A stretch of DNA of 64,000 nt from Candidatus Kosakonia sp. 282A-S69 (GCF_029433855.1 NZ_JAROAU010000003.1:1996584-2060583); one strand, 5' to 3'; counted from the stretch's first letter, positions 54,345 through 62,784 are shown. The notes: generated from the letters alone by a model not told the origin. Numbers and translations: made by a program.

Positions 54345-55052
54345 TTATTCGCCTGCGGCGCGCAGCATGGCATGAACCAGCGGCACCGGGCGCCCCTCCA
54401 GCGCGCCACGTTCGTGCTGGAACAGCGTGGCGACAAAGAACGGATGGGTAATTAACTCTACCGCCCGCACCTCGCCCTCTTCATCCCAGCCGGTGACCCG
54501 CAGATCGCCACGCTCCAGCTCGCTGGCAAACTCGGCAGAGATGCCGAAGCTGCAGCGGTAGGCCTCCTCAATCTCATTGCGGCCATAGGCGCGGGCAATC
54601 AGCGTATTGGGTCTTAACTCAATGGCACCGGTTTGATCCACCAGCGCGCAGGCCAGCGGGGAGATCACCATCCGCCCTGTGGTTTCGCTTTCAGCATGCG
54701 CGGCATCTTCCCAGCCCAGCACATTGCGGGCGTACTCAATCACCGCATGCTGGAAGCCGCCGCAGGTGCCGAGAAACGGAATGGCGTTTTCACGCGCATA
54801 TTTGATGGCGATAAACGCCCCTTCTGCATTTTCATACGGGCTGCCCGGCACGACCCAGATGGCGTCGTAGCCGACCAGATCTTCAGGATTATCGATCTCG
54901 CGGGTCGCCAGCCAGTCATAATCGGCGGTGATCTCAAGGACAGCCGCAGCATCGTCGATAGCAAGCGGGATCGCCTGGTGCGCAACGATGTCATGGTTAT
55001 AGTCGCCGATCAGCGCAATACGCAGTGTCTTTTTAGGCGGAATGTGGTTCAT
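54345..55052 (-). CDS. CTP-synthase-like class I glutamine amidotransferase
   Basis: This 235-residue protein resembles the glutaminase half of CTP synthase. The nucleophile elbow is PFLGTCGGFQHAV with Cys97, and a His/Glu pair expected to complete the triad lies toward the C-terminus (VELITHPFFVATLFQHE). It stands alone without the synthetase domain. I recall this family from NCBI as CTP synthase C-terminal region-related (seleno)protein, in which some members have Sec at the nucleophile; here the codon is for Cys. E. coli K-12 has no such gene here. Substrate unknown. Confidence 0.82.
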   Translation of the reverse strand: MNHIPPKKTLRIALIGDYNHDIVAHQAIPLAIDDAAAVLEITADYDWLATREIDNPEDLVGYDAIWVVPGSPYENAEGAFIAIKYARENAIPFLGTCGGFQHAVIEYARNVLGWEDAAHAESETTGRMVISPLACALVDQTGAIELRPNTLIARAYGRNEIEEAYRCSFGISAEFASELERGDLRVTGWDEEGEVRAVELITHPFFVATLFQHERGALEGRPVPLVHAMLRAAGE

Positions 55053-55206
55053 GGAGAGGTGCCCCTATGCCGTGGTAGATAATGGCTAACATAAGGCGCA
55101 TCACACTAGACGTCTTTAACATTAATCACAACACTTTAAAATCAGTGGGCAGGATGATGCCCGGGTATGAAACAGGCATTGACCAGACGAAAAGGGAGAG
55201 AACGCG

Positions 55207-55554
55207 ATGATCCAGTGCAAACGTGTCTACGACGCCGCCCGTAAAGAGGATGGCTACCGGGTGCTGGTCGACAGGCTCTGGCCGCGCGGCATAAAGAAGG
55301 TCGATCTGGCCTGCGACGCGTGGTGCAAAGCGCTGGCCCCGTCAACGGAGCTGCGCAAAGCGTTTCACGGCGAGGCGATCGACTTTGCCGCCTTTAAGAA
55401 GCGCTACCGGGAAGAGCTTGAGGCGCAAAAAGAGGCAGGAGAACAGCTGGCGGCGCGGGGGAAAAGCGGCACCGTCACGCTGTTATATGCGGCAAAAGAT
55501 ACGGAGCAGAACCACGCCGTCGTGCTGGCGGAGTGGCTGCGCGCGCTGCGTTAG
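55207..55554 (+). CDS. yeaO: YeaO, DUF488 protein
   Basis: This 115-residue protein is the orthologue of E. coli YeaO (DUF488), of unknown function. The family motif YRVLVDRLWPRGIKK near the N-terminus is intact, as is LLYAAKDTEQNHAVVL toward the end. Its stop overlaps that of the convergent unknown gene by four bases. In E. coli yeaO lies directly next to yoaF; here a small extra gene is inserted. Confidence 0.93.
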   Translation: MIQCKRVYDAARKEDGYRVLVDRLWPRGIKKVDLACDAWCKALAPSTELRKAFHGEAIDFAAFKKRYREELEAQKEAGEQLAARGKSGTVTLLYAAKDTEQNHAVVLAEWLRALR

Positions 55555-55856
55555 CTCACCACCTGTGTGCGTTCGTCCTGCGGCGCGCTGTCCGGCTGCA
55601 GAGGCATCAGATGCCCGGCGCGCACAAAGGCGAAACCGTGCTGACCATCAAATGCGGTCACATCGCCCGTCACCAGCCAGAGCGCGCGCGCTGCGGTGCG
55701 CGGCATCTCGGTGACCACGCCATTCACCGGGTTGAGAAAGCGTTCGCCCGGCTGACAAAGCCCAAATAACTCAACGGATTTACCGATATTGCTCCGCCCG
55801 CTGGCGGTCTGGGCGCCGATGACTAATGCCTGGCTACCCGGTCGTAACTGAAACAT
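55551..55856 (-). CDS. Conserved-looking small protein of unknown function
   Basis: I do not recognise this 101-residue protein. It has no signal peptide or membrane helix, is rich in Gly and Pro in short hydrophobic stretches (SQALVIGAQTASGRSNIGKSVELFG and ALWLVTGDVTAFDGQHGFAF in outline), and looks beta-strand rich. It fits neatly between yeaO and yoaF, ending 4 bases into yeaO, and has normal codon use, which supports it being a real gene. GAGAGAAG precedes the ATG. Confidence 0.65.
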   Translation of the reverse strand: MFQLRPGSQALVIGAQTASGRSNIGKSVELFGLCQPGERFLNPVNGVVTEMPRTAARALWLVTGDVTAFDGQHGFAFVRAGHLMPLQPDSAPQDERTQVVS

Positions 55857-55934
55857 ACTTCTCTCGCGTGGTCTCGTTAAAGCTTAATATGAGATAATTC
55901 TGAAAGAGAAGTTTACCTGGCTTTTCTGCCGCTG

Positions 55935-56180
55935 TCACGATCCTGGTGTCGGATGATCGCGACGCCACAGCGCCCACTCATCGATCACTTCACCGCCCGG
56001 CAGTTTGCACTCGGTGCGCACGCCCTGCGGGCTCTGCACCGGCACGCGCTCACCGCCGCGCTGTTGGCAGTAGACTGCCGCCGGGTTGGCCATGCCAACC
56101 TGCGGATGATCCGGTTTTTTAGCAGGCGATGAGGTGCAGGCAGAGACCAGCAACGGTAAAACGAGTAACCCATAACGCAT
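55935..56180 (-). CDS. yoaF: YoaF, DUF333 lipoprotein
   Basis: This 81-residue lipoprotein matches E. coli YoaF. The signal peptide ends at the lipobox VSAC (Cys15), and the DUF333 domain has GMANPAAVYCQQRGG followed by GGEVIDEWALWRRDHP. I chose ATG 56178-56180 (MRYGLLVLP), after GGAGAAG. The frame stays open further upstream but with no homology. Function unknown. Confidence 0.93.
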   Translation of the reverse strand: MRYGLLVLPLLVSACTSSPAKKPDHPQVGMANPAAVYCQQRGGERVPVQSPQGVRTECKLPGGEVIDEWALWRRDHPTPGS

Positions 56181-56288
56181 TTTCTTCTCCTTACGGTGGC
56201 CAACAACGCTCTTCAGAATAACCGCGCAGGCGGTATATCTCCATGATTTCTCCATTCTTACAGCACTTTTCACCGTTATAGTTTGCGT

Positions 56289-56366
56289 CGTTCTCACCCA
56301 TGACCAGAGAACATCATTCCGTAATCAATGAGTTTTTGCCCCGCCTCATCAGCGGGGCTTTTTTTT
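56289..56366 (+). ncRNA. Possible small RNA between yoaF and dgcP
   Basis: A good -10 (TATAGT at 56277-56282) would start a transcript near 56289 that ends about 78 bases later at a strong terminator: GCCCCGC and GCGGGGC with a 7-base loop and eight T (56338-56366). No gene ends here, since yoaF runs away on the minus strand and dgcP starts 117 bases later. No clear -35 is visible. The rest of the 302-bp gap holds the dgcP promoter region. Confidence 0.5.
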
Positions 56367-56482
56367 GTCCATTGCACGATATATCAAATCCTTTTCGATC
56401 ATGTTTTAATGGCGCGCCGTCGCAATCGTCAGCAATAACGTGCCGGGTCAACACGGTACCCACGCACCGGAGCCCACTATTC

Positions 56483-57511
56483 ATGCCTGATTTCATTCTC
56501 GCCAGGGTATCGGAAACCTTGTCGAAAGAGCACTCCCTGGAAGTTTTAGTCCGCCAGTTTCTGGAAATGCTGGAGATGGTGACCGATATGGAATCGACCT
56601 ACCTGACCAAAATCAGCGACGACCCCCGCCAGCAGCACATTGTCTACTCCCGCAACAGTAAGCAACTGAAGATCCCGGAAGGTTTCTCCCTCCCCTTTGG
56701 CGACAGCCTGTGCAAACGCGCGCTGGATGATAACTGCCTGTTTGCCAACGATGTGGCAACCCGCTGGCGTGATTGTGAAGCAGCCCAGGCGCTGGGCATC
56801 ACCACCTATCTCAGCCAGCCGGTTCAGCTGGCTGACGGCTCGCTCTATGGCACGCTCTGTGCGGCCAGCAATCAGAAAAAGATGCTCAGCGTACGCGGCG
56901 AGCAGGTGCTGCGCCTGTTTGCCGGTCTGATCGCGCAATACATTGAAAAAGAGCATCTGGTTGACCAGCTGCGCGAAGCCAACGCTGCGCTGATCGCCCA
57001 CTCCTATACCGATGTGTTGACCGGCCTGCCGAATCGCCGATCGCTGTTCGAGTCGCTGCAGACGCTCTTCTCGCTGGCCCGCCATCTGAAGCTTCACGTC
57101 ATTATCGCCTTTATCGATCTTGATAATTTTAAAGGGATCAACGACCAGTTTGGCCATGAGACCGGCGATCGCTTCCTGATTGAAGTGGGCAGGCGGCTAA
57201 CGAAGGAGGGGGGGAAAGATGATATTGTTGGCCGTCTCGGCGGCGATGAGTTTTTACTCGCCTGCCCCGGCGGCTCGCTCCATCAGCCACAGGGCATGCT
57301 GCTCAGCGCGCTGAAAACCCGCCTCGACAAGCAGATTGCCGGAGAGTATCAGCTTGGTGATATTCATCTTGACTACCCCGGCGCCAGCGTCGGCGTGATT
57401 GAGATTAACCCTGAACAGGACGATGCGGACAGCGCCCTGCGCGCAGCCGATGAGGTGATGTACCGGGTGAAGAAGAGCAAAAGCAAAAAACCATTCCGGC
57501 AACTTAACTAA
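56483..57511 (+). CDS. dgcP: Diguanylate cyclase DgcP
   Basis: This 342-residue cytoplasmic enzyme makes the second messenger c-di-GMP from two GTP. A GAF sensor domain spans about residues 20-160, and a GGDEF domain about 175-340 with the intact active site GGDEF at 253-257 and metal-binding Asp in IDLDNF at 211-216. The usual inhibitory RxxD site is not present in standard form. E. coli DgcP (YeaP) is polar-localised. I chose ATG 56483, giving the E. coli-like N-terminus. It is followed by yoaJ. Confidence 0.94.
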   Translation: MPDFILARVSETLSKEHSLEVLVRQFLEMLEMVTDMESTYLTKISDDPRQQHIVYSRNSKQLKIPEGFSLPFGDSLCKRALDDNCLFANDVATRWRDCEAAQALGITTYLSQPVQLADGSLYGTLCAASNQKKMLSVRGEQVLRLFAGLIAQYIEKEHLVDQLREANAALIAHSYTDVLTGLPNRRSLFESLQTLFSLARHLKLHVIIAFIDLDNFKGINDQFGHETGDRFLIEVGRRLTKEGGKDDIVGRLGGDEFLLACPGGSLHQPQGMLLSALKTRLDKQIAGEYQLGDIHLDYPGASVGVIEINPEQDDADSALRAADEVMYRVKKSKSKKPFRQLN

Positions 57512-57610
57512 TCGCGTTATCTTCCGTTATTGACATGAGGTAAATCTTAATGGCCTCGCTTTCATATACACTTTACAGGGTCGGCGCATACCGCTGACCG
57601 AGGAGACGCC

Positions 57611-57688
57611 ATGAAAAAGAGCACCATCATCATGTTGTTCGTCGCGATTATCGCCGTGGTCGGCACCCAGCTTGGCTGGTGGCAATAG
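57611..57688 (+). CDS. yoaJ: YoaJ, 25-residue membrane peptide
   Basis: This tiny gene encodes MKKSTIIMLFVAIIAVVGTQ followed by LGWWQ, almost identical in pattern to E. coli YoaJ, a verified small inner-membrane peptide with the same MKK start and GWW end. It forms one membrane helix. GAGGAG precedes the ATG at a normal distance. Function is unknown. It lies between a cyclase gene and a phosphodiesterase-like gene; in E. coli it lies near yeaJ, which is also a cyclase gene. Confidence 0.88.
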   Translation: MKKSTIIMLFVAIIAVVGTQLGWWQ

Positions 57689-57784
57689 TGACCGGATGCG
57701 ACAAAGGGTAACCCGACGCCGGTCACGCTGACGGACTTCTCAGATCAGGACACCCTGTTTTAACTTGTTGAGCAGGAGCGCACC

Positions 57785-59605
57785 ATGTTTACGGGTCTTA
57801 AAAAGAGTGAGAGCAGGCAGTTGGCGGCGCTCGAATTATTGAGTAAGGCAGACACGACCCGCGATGCGGCGCTGGCGGAATTTGCACGTCTCGCCCGTGA
57901 GCTGGTGGGCGTATCGGGCAGTTTTATTACGACCTTTGACGATCAATTTCAGTACATCAAGTTTGTCGAGAGGGTGCCAATTGAGCACGATAAAATCGCC
58001 ATCGATCGCACCATGTGCCAGTATGCGCTGGCTGAGCGGCAGACGATAATTTGTCCCGATACCCGCCTCGACGAACGCTTTTCTCATCAGCCGCTGGTCA
58101 AGAGCGGCGATATCCGCTTTTACGCCTCGGTGCCCATGATCGCCAAGGAGGGAACGGTCCTCGGCACGCTGTGCGTCACCCATCCCGAAACCTGTCTCCC
58201 CAGTGCCCGGCAAACAGCTAACCTTGAGCGCATCGCGGCGCTCGCCACGCTCTATCTTGAATCCTGCTATAACATCGGCCTTGTCGATGCGCTGACAGGC
58301 TTGCCGAACCGCCCCTGTTTAATCAAGGAGATGACACGGCTGAAGCAAAACGCGTCCGGCGACTATGCGCTGATTATTTTCGACTGCATTGATATTCCAC
58401 GTGCTTATGAGTTAAGCCGCTACCTCGGCGTTGAGTCGCTGGAGAGGCTGCTGCGCAGTTTTGCCCCGCTGTTGCAGACGCGCCTGCGGCTTAACAAGGC
58501 CACCACACTTTACGCCTTCGCCACGGGGCGCTTTGCGGTGCTGACCGAGCGTAACGCGGCGCTCAGGCTGGCTAAGCGGGTCCGGCGAATGCAAGGCTTC
58601 CAGGCGACGATTGGTCAAAATATCGATATCAATCTCTCCATTCACGCGGGTTTTGCCCCCTTTGCGCCGCAAACAGACAATGTGCAGGAGGTGGTGCGTC
58701 AGGCGATCAGCGCCCTGCATGAGGCGATCCGTGAAAATATCCCGGTACTGCACTTCAACCCGGTCCTTGATGAACAGCGTAATACCGATTTCCGCCTGCT
58801 TTACGATCTGAGCCAGGCGATCAAATCGAATGAGCTCCATATGGCCTATCAACCTAAAGTCTCTCTGCGCTCGGGAAAGACAGAGGGGGTAGAGGCGCTG
58901 CTGCGCTGGACGCATCCCGAGTTTGGCCCGGTTTCGCCTGCGCTGATCGTTACGCTGGCGGAAAAAACGACCCTGATGGCAGATATCACCCGCTGGGTGA
59001 TTAAAACGGTTATTGCCCAGGTCAAAGCGTGGAAGGCGCTCGGCATCGATCTTCCCGTCTCCATTAACGTCACGGTGAGTGATTTTTCGCGCAGCGGCTT
59101 TGCTGATGCACTGGCGCAGCACATTATCGACGCCGGGCTTATCCCTGCCGATATTCACATTGAGTGTCTGGAAACGGAAAAAGTGCTGGAGAGCGATGCC
59201 GCCCTGCAGGAGCTTAACCGCCTCGACGCGCTCGGTTTCACCATCCTGCTTGATGATTTCGGCGCGGGCTACAGCAATATCAGCTACCTGCGGCGCATCC
59301 CCATTGACATGATCAAGCTCGACCGCTCGCTGGTGAGCCAAATCGCCACCGATAACGACAGCCGCATCATCGCGCGCAATGTGATTATGATGCTCAAGGA
59401 GTTGAATTACAGGGTGCTGGCGGAGGGGGTGGAAGATCGGGAAACCGCGCGCATGCTCGAAGAGTTTGGCTGCGATGAAGCGCAAGGTTACCTTTTTGCC
59501 CGCCCGCTTCTGGCAGCGGACATTCCCGCCTGGCTACTCGACAGCCCCCCCTGGAGCATGCTGGCGAAGATCCATGGCGAGCCCGGGCACCCTTTGGGCG
59601 GTTAA
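57785..59605 (+). CDS. GAF-GGDEF(degenerate)-EAL protein, probable c-di-GMP phosphodiesterase
   Basis: This 606-residue cytoplasmic protein has a GAF domain (about 20-165), a degenerate GGDEF domain (about 166-325, with ATGRF where GGDEF should be, so no cyclase activity) and an EAL domain (about 335-590). The EAL catalytic set appears complete: EALLRW at 370-375, Asn in INVTV, Glu in IECLETE, LDDFGAGYSN, IKLDRS, AEGVED and AQGYLFARP. It should therefore break down c-di-GMP. AGGAGCG precedes the ATG. It follows yoaJ and dgcP on the same strand, giving a maker and a breaker of c-di-GMP side by side. Confidence 0.92.
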   Translation: MFTGLKKSESRQLAALELLSKADTTRDAALAEFARLARELVGVSGSFITTFDDQFQYIKFVERVPIEHDKIAIDRTMCQYALAERQTIICPDTRLDERFSHQPLVKSGDIRFYASVPMIAKEGTVLGTLCVTHPETCLPSARQTANLERIAALATLYLESCYNIGLVDALTGLPNRPCLIKEMTRLKQNASGDYALIIFDCIDIPRAYELSRYLGVESLERLLRSFAPLLQTRLRLNKATTLYAFATGRFAVLTERNAALRLAKRVRRMQGFQATIGQNIDINLSIHAGFAPFAPQTDNVQEVVRQAISALHEAIRENIPVLHFNPVLDEQRNTDFRLLYDLSQAIKSNELHMAYQPKVSLRSGKTEGVEALLRWTHPEFGPVSPALIVTLAEKTTLMADITRWVIKTVIAQVKAWKALGIDLPVSINVTVSDFSRSGFADALAQHIIDAGLIPADIHIECLETEKVLESDAALQELNRLDALGFTILLDDFGAGYSNISYLRRIPIDMIKLDRSLVSQIATDNDSRIIARNVIMMLKELNYRVLAEGVEDRETARMLEEFGCDEAQGYLFARPLLAADIPAWLLDSPPWSMLAKIHGEPGHPLGG

Positions 59606-59732
59606 CGTTTCCCCCGTGCGCCCACGGTAAGTTGGGCAGTTATACAGCGTCACGAAAACGTCACAAAACTGTCATCCATCTTTAAATCAATTAATTACGT
59701 TAAAAGCGTTCGGTTTCTGCTCACCCCGACAT

Positions 59733-59759
59733 TAAAGCCCTGCTTAAATACGTCGATAG
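59733..59759 (+). promoter_or_regulatory. Sigma-28 (FliA) promoter for second chemoreceptor gene
   Basis: TAAA-N15-GTCGATAG matches TAAA-N15-GCCGATAA with exact spacing: a perfect -35 and six of eight at -10. It lies 50 bases before the ATG. Confidence 0.8.
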
Positions 59760-59809
59760 TGCTGGCGTGCGCGCCATTTGCGCCTCATCACCAGGGGAAG
59801 TGACACAGC

Positions 59810-61393
59810 ATGAGAATCAACCATCTTACTATCGGGCAGCGTCTGGGTTTGTTGGCGACGTTATTGTTACTGGCAACGCTGTTTATGGGCATTCGCGGCC
59901 TCGCTATTAACGCCGACGCGCTTGCGCAAAATAAACAGATTATGGCGACAGAAGGCGAAGTTGCGCAGAGCATCGACACGGCGCGTAATGCGCAAGTGCA
60001 GTTCAAAATTCAGGTGCAGGAGTGGAAAAACACGCTGCTGCGCGGGACGCAAAATCAGGAAACTTTCGTTAAATATAAAAATGCCTTTGTTGAACAGAGT
60101 CAGAAAACAGAAACGCTGTTAAAAAAACTGAGCGTGCTGCTTCCGCAGATTGGGGTCGCGAACACCGAGGTGGTCAAAACTATCGCCTTGCATGCAAAGC
60201 TGGAAAGAGAGTATCTGGATGCCTTACAGCACTATGACATTGCGGATGCCAGCAGTGCACAGCGCGTTGACCATAGGGTAACCGGCATCGATCGGGAGCC
60301 GACCAGAATGATCGATTCGGTGGTGGCGAGCACGCTGCAACAAGCGGCGCACATCCGCCAGCAAACCGAGGCGTATAATCACTCCCTGTTTGTCCAGACG
60401 CGTCTGATGCTGACGCTGGTGATGGCTTTTACGCTGATTGTCGGCATGCTGATTACCTGGTGGTTAATTCGCAGTATTACGCGCCCACTGGCACAGGCCG
60501 TCTCCATTGCCCGCACCGTCGCCGCAGGCGATCTGCAATCTTCCTTCGTAATTTCCGGGCGCGATGAGACCGCCGAACTGATGCGCGCCTTGCAGGAGAT
60601 GAACAGTAATCTGACGCGCGTCGTCTCCGGGGTTCGCTCCGGGACAGAAACGATTGCCGGCGCCTCGCAACAGATTGCCAGCGGTAGCCGCGAACTCTCC
60701 GCACGCAATGAAGCGCAGGCCAGCGCGATTGAGCAGACCGCCGCCTCCATGGAGGAGCTGACCTCGGTGGTGAAAAACAACGCCGACAATTCACGTCTCG
60801 CCAGTGATATCACCCGCGAAGCCACGCGCGTGGCTAATCACGGCGGCGAAGTCGTGGAGCGCGTGGTCACTACCATGAGTGAGATTAATCACCTCTCGAC
60901 CGAGATCAGCAGCATTATCGGCGTGATTGACAGCATTGCGTTTCAGACCAATATCCTGGCGCTGAATGCCGCGGTAGAAGCAGCGCGTGCCGGCACGCAG
61001 GGCCGCGGTTTTGCCGTGGTGGCATCGGAAGTGCGTGCCCTCGCCCAGCGCTCTGCCACGGCGGCGAAGGAGATAAGCGAGCTGATCCAGCGCTCGGTGA
61101 ATCGCATCGATGAAGGCAACAAACTGGTGAAAAACGCCGGCAGCGCGATGGATGAAATCATGCAGAGCGTTGAGCGCGTAAGCCATCTTGTCGACACCAT
61201 TTCGCTGGCCAGCAGTGAGCAGAGCGTCGGTATCGATCAGGTGCATGTGGCCATCACACATATGGATGCCGCAACACAGCAGAATGCAACGCTGTCGCAG
61301 GAGTCCTCCGCTGCCGCGCAGGCCATGCAACAGCAGGCAGAACAGCTGGTGGAGATGGTTCGCATCTTCAAACTCCAGCGCGACCCGGCATAA
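59810..61393 (+). CDS. Methyl-accepting chemotaxis protein
   Basis: This 527-residue chemoreceptor has membrane helices at about 12-30 and 200-220, a periplasmic helical ligand domain between them, a HAMP domain and a signalling coiled coil with the tip [22 protein letters not shown]. It has no C-terminal pentapeptide for CheR/CheB. Its ligand domain is unlike that of the first receptor at 43774. It follows the EAL protein, linking chemotaxis and c-di-GMP in one neighbourhood. The ligand is unknown. Confidence 0.93.
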   Translation: MRINHLTIGQRLGLLATLLLLATLFMGIRGLAINADALAQNKQIMATEGEVAQSIDTARNAQVQFKIQVQEWKNTLLRGTQNQETFVKYKNAFVEQSQKTETLLKKLSVLLPQIGVANTEVVKTIALHAKLEREYLDALQHYDIADASSAQRVDHRVTGIDREPTRMIDSVVASTLQQAAHIRQQTEAYNHSLFVQTRLMLTLVMAFTLIVGMLITWWLIRSITRPLAQAVSIARTVAAGDLQSSFVISGRDETAELMRALQEMNSNLTRVVSGVRSGTETIAGASQQIASGSRELSARNEAQASAIEQTAASMEELTSVVKNNADNSRLASDITREATRVANHGGEVVERVVTTMSEINHLSTEISSIIGVIDSIAFQTNILALNAAVEAARAGTQGRGFAVVASEVRALAQRSATAAKEISELIQRSVNRIDEGNKLVKNAGSAMDEIMQSVERVSHLVDTISLASSEQSVGIDQVHVAITHMDAATQQNATLSQESSAAAQAMQQQAEQLVEMVRIFKLQRDPA

Positions 61394-61751
61394 GCACACT
61401 TTCGTCAGGGGGATTACAAAGGCTGATGATTAATACACTGATCATCAATTTTATAAATCCCTCCAGCGAAAAATTTGCGTTTGTACACTTTTGGCCGCCG
61501 GGTTATAAAGTGCGCAAGTGACGGATATACGCTTTAACAATTTGTACTCTCTTCGCTGGCAGTTTTGATGTCGAAACTGCCATCCTTTATTTGTTCCCTG
61601 GTTACAACAATCCCCCTCCTGCTCTGCCCGACAGGTTCTGTTTATGCGTTTGTACGCAGATTGCACCTCGCTTACACGCTTTAGCCTTGAATACTGATTT
61701 TTTATCCAGTATAAATGCTGCACGAAAATTCAGATTAAATAGGACGACCCT
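61394..61751. other. Intergenic region before the MsgA-like gene
   Basis: This 358-bp AT-rich gap contains a hairpin at 61558-61581 (GGCAGTTT and AAACTGCC, 8-base loop) followed by a weak T-rich stretch, and otherwise nothing I can name. I looked for LexA and PhoP boxes before the next gene and found no convincing one. Confidence 0.5.
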
Positions 61752-61991
61752 GTGTTTGTTGAACTGGTTTACGACAAGCGTAACGTTGAAGGTTTACCCG
61801 GCGCGCGCGAGATTATCCTCACTGAACTGACAAAGCGCGTACACCGCATCTTTCCGGACGCCGATGTGCGGGTGAAACCGATGCAGGCTAACGGCCTGAA
61901 CAGCGATGCGAGCAAAAGCGATCGCGAAAAGCTGAACCGCATGCTGGAAGAGATGTTTGAAGAGGCAGATATGTGGATGGTTCAGGAGTAA
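61752..61991 (+). CDS. msgA: MsgA/DinI-like protein
   Basis: This 79-residue protein matches Salmonella MsgA closely, including the start MFVELVYDKRNVEGLPGAR and the acidic end MLEEMFEEADMW. It belongs to the DinI family; DinI itself tunes RecA filaments in the SOS response, while MsgA is linked to survival in macrophages. The negative C-terminal helix that mimics DNA in DinI is present. The start is GTG with AGGA upstream. E. coli K-12 has no orthologue at this position. Confidence 0.9.
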   Translation: MFVELVYDKRNVEGLPGAREIILTELTKRVHRIFPDADVRVKPMQANGLNSDASKSDREKLNRMLEEMFEEADMWMVQE

Positions 61992-62118
61992 ACGCCAATG
62001 GCGTGATACGTACAGCGCGTCGTATGAGGGTCGCTCTTTACCCCCGCCGGGCGACCAAATTTAACATGTGGTGCGCTTATTGCCTGCCTCCGCGCTAAAT
62101 GTATCAAAGCATTTCCTC

Positions 62119-62135
62119 CGTTTAGGGAATATTTA
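62119..62135 (+). promoter_or_regulatory. PhoP box upstream of the YrbL-like gene
   Basis: CGTTTA-N5-TATTTA matches the PhoP direct repeat (T/G)GTTTA-N5-(T/G)GTTTA with one mismatch per half. A -10 element CATAGT at 62148 follows 12 bases later, the classic spacing of PhoP-activated promoters. Confidence 0.75.
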
Positions 62136-62174
62136 ACCGCGCATTCTCATAGTAGTCGGCAAGGAGAGTTAACC

Positions 62175-62750
62175 ATGCTGATACTAAAAGAGAACATAGG
62201 TAGCGGCCGCCACCGCCGGTGTTACCAGCACCCATTTGATAGTCAAAAATGTGTCAAAACCCTCTATAACCCCGACGATGGCGGGTTAAAAGAGGTGAAG
62301 CGCGAAACGCGTTACTACCGCAAAAAATCAGGTTCAATTCAGGCATGCCAGGCCATTCCCAACTACTACGGTAAAATCCAGACCAATTTTGGCACCGGCC
62401 ATGTGTTCGAACTGGTCACCGATTACGATGGCAACATCTCCAAAAGCCTGGAGTTCTACCTGAAGAACAAGCGTCTTTCTCTGCCGCTGCTGGAGGAGAA
62501 ACTCGCCGAACTGCAAAGCGATCTCGTTGAGTACGGCATCTCGACCATGACGCTGAAAGAGTACAATGTGCTGGTGCGCAAAACCGCGCCGCAAGCGTAT
62601 GAGTTGGTCGTTATCGATAATATTGGCGAAGCCGAGTTTGTACCGCTCTCATCCTGGTTCCGCTTTCTTCATCGCCGGAAAATAGACAGATCGATTAAGC
62701 GCTTCAAGCAACGTATCCATAAGATTATCAATACCGTTCAGGCCGCCTGA
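62175..62750 (+). CDS. YrbL-family protein (PhoP regulon)
   Basis: This 191-residue protein belongs to the YrbL family, kinase-like proteins of unknown activity that are induced by PhoP/PhoQ and PmrA/PmrB. Typical segments are GSGRHRRCYQHPFDSQKCVK near the N-terminus, GHVFELVTDYDGNISKSLEFYL in the middle and LKEYNVLVRK. It may be the YrbL orthologue moved to this place or a paralogue. A PhoP box and -10 element lie just upstream, and a terminator follows. Confidence 0.88.
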   Translation: MLILKENIGSGRHRRCYQHPFDSQKCVKTLYNPDDGGLKEVKRETRYYRKKSGSIQACQAIPNYYGKIQTNFGTGHVFELVTDYDGNISKSLEFYLKNKRLSLPLLEEKLAELQSDLVEYGISTMTLKEYNVLVRKTAPQAYELVVIDNIGEAEFVPLSSWFRFLHRRKIDRSIKRFKQRIHKIINTVQAA

Positions 62751-62754
62751 AAAT

Positions 62755-62784
62755 AACGCATCCGGCTTCTTTGCCGGTGCGTTT
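62755..62784 (+). terminator. Terminator after YrbL-like gene
   Basis: AACGCA-T-CCGGC pairs with GCCGG-TGCGTT (one bulged T), followed by a short T-run. Confidence 0.8.

Noticed and set aside
54345-55052. The idea that the amidotransferase here is itself a selenoprotein
   Set aside because: The nucleophile codon is an ordinary Cys codon and there is no in-frame TGA at that place.
57550-57597. A second tiny frame (15 codons) just before yoaJ
   Set aside because: It lacks a ribosome site and any match, whereas yoaJ has both.
58412-59485. A 357-codon open frame antisense to the GAF/EAL gene
   Set aside because: It is an effect of GC-rich codon use on the opposite strand; composition is His/Arg/Gln rich and matches no family I know.
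61621-61650. A PhoP-box-like TGTTTA repeat before the MsgA-like gene
   Set aside because: The second half (TTGTAC) matches the consensus poorly, and no -10 follows at the required distance.
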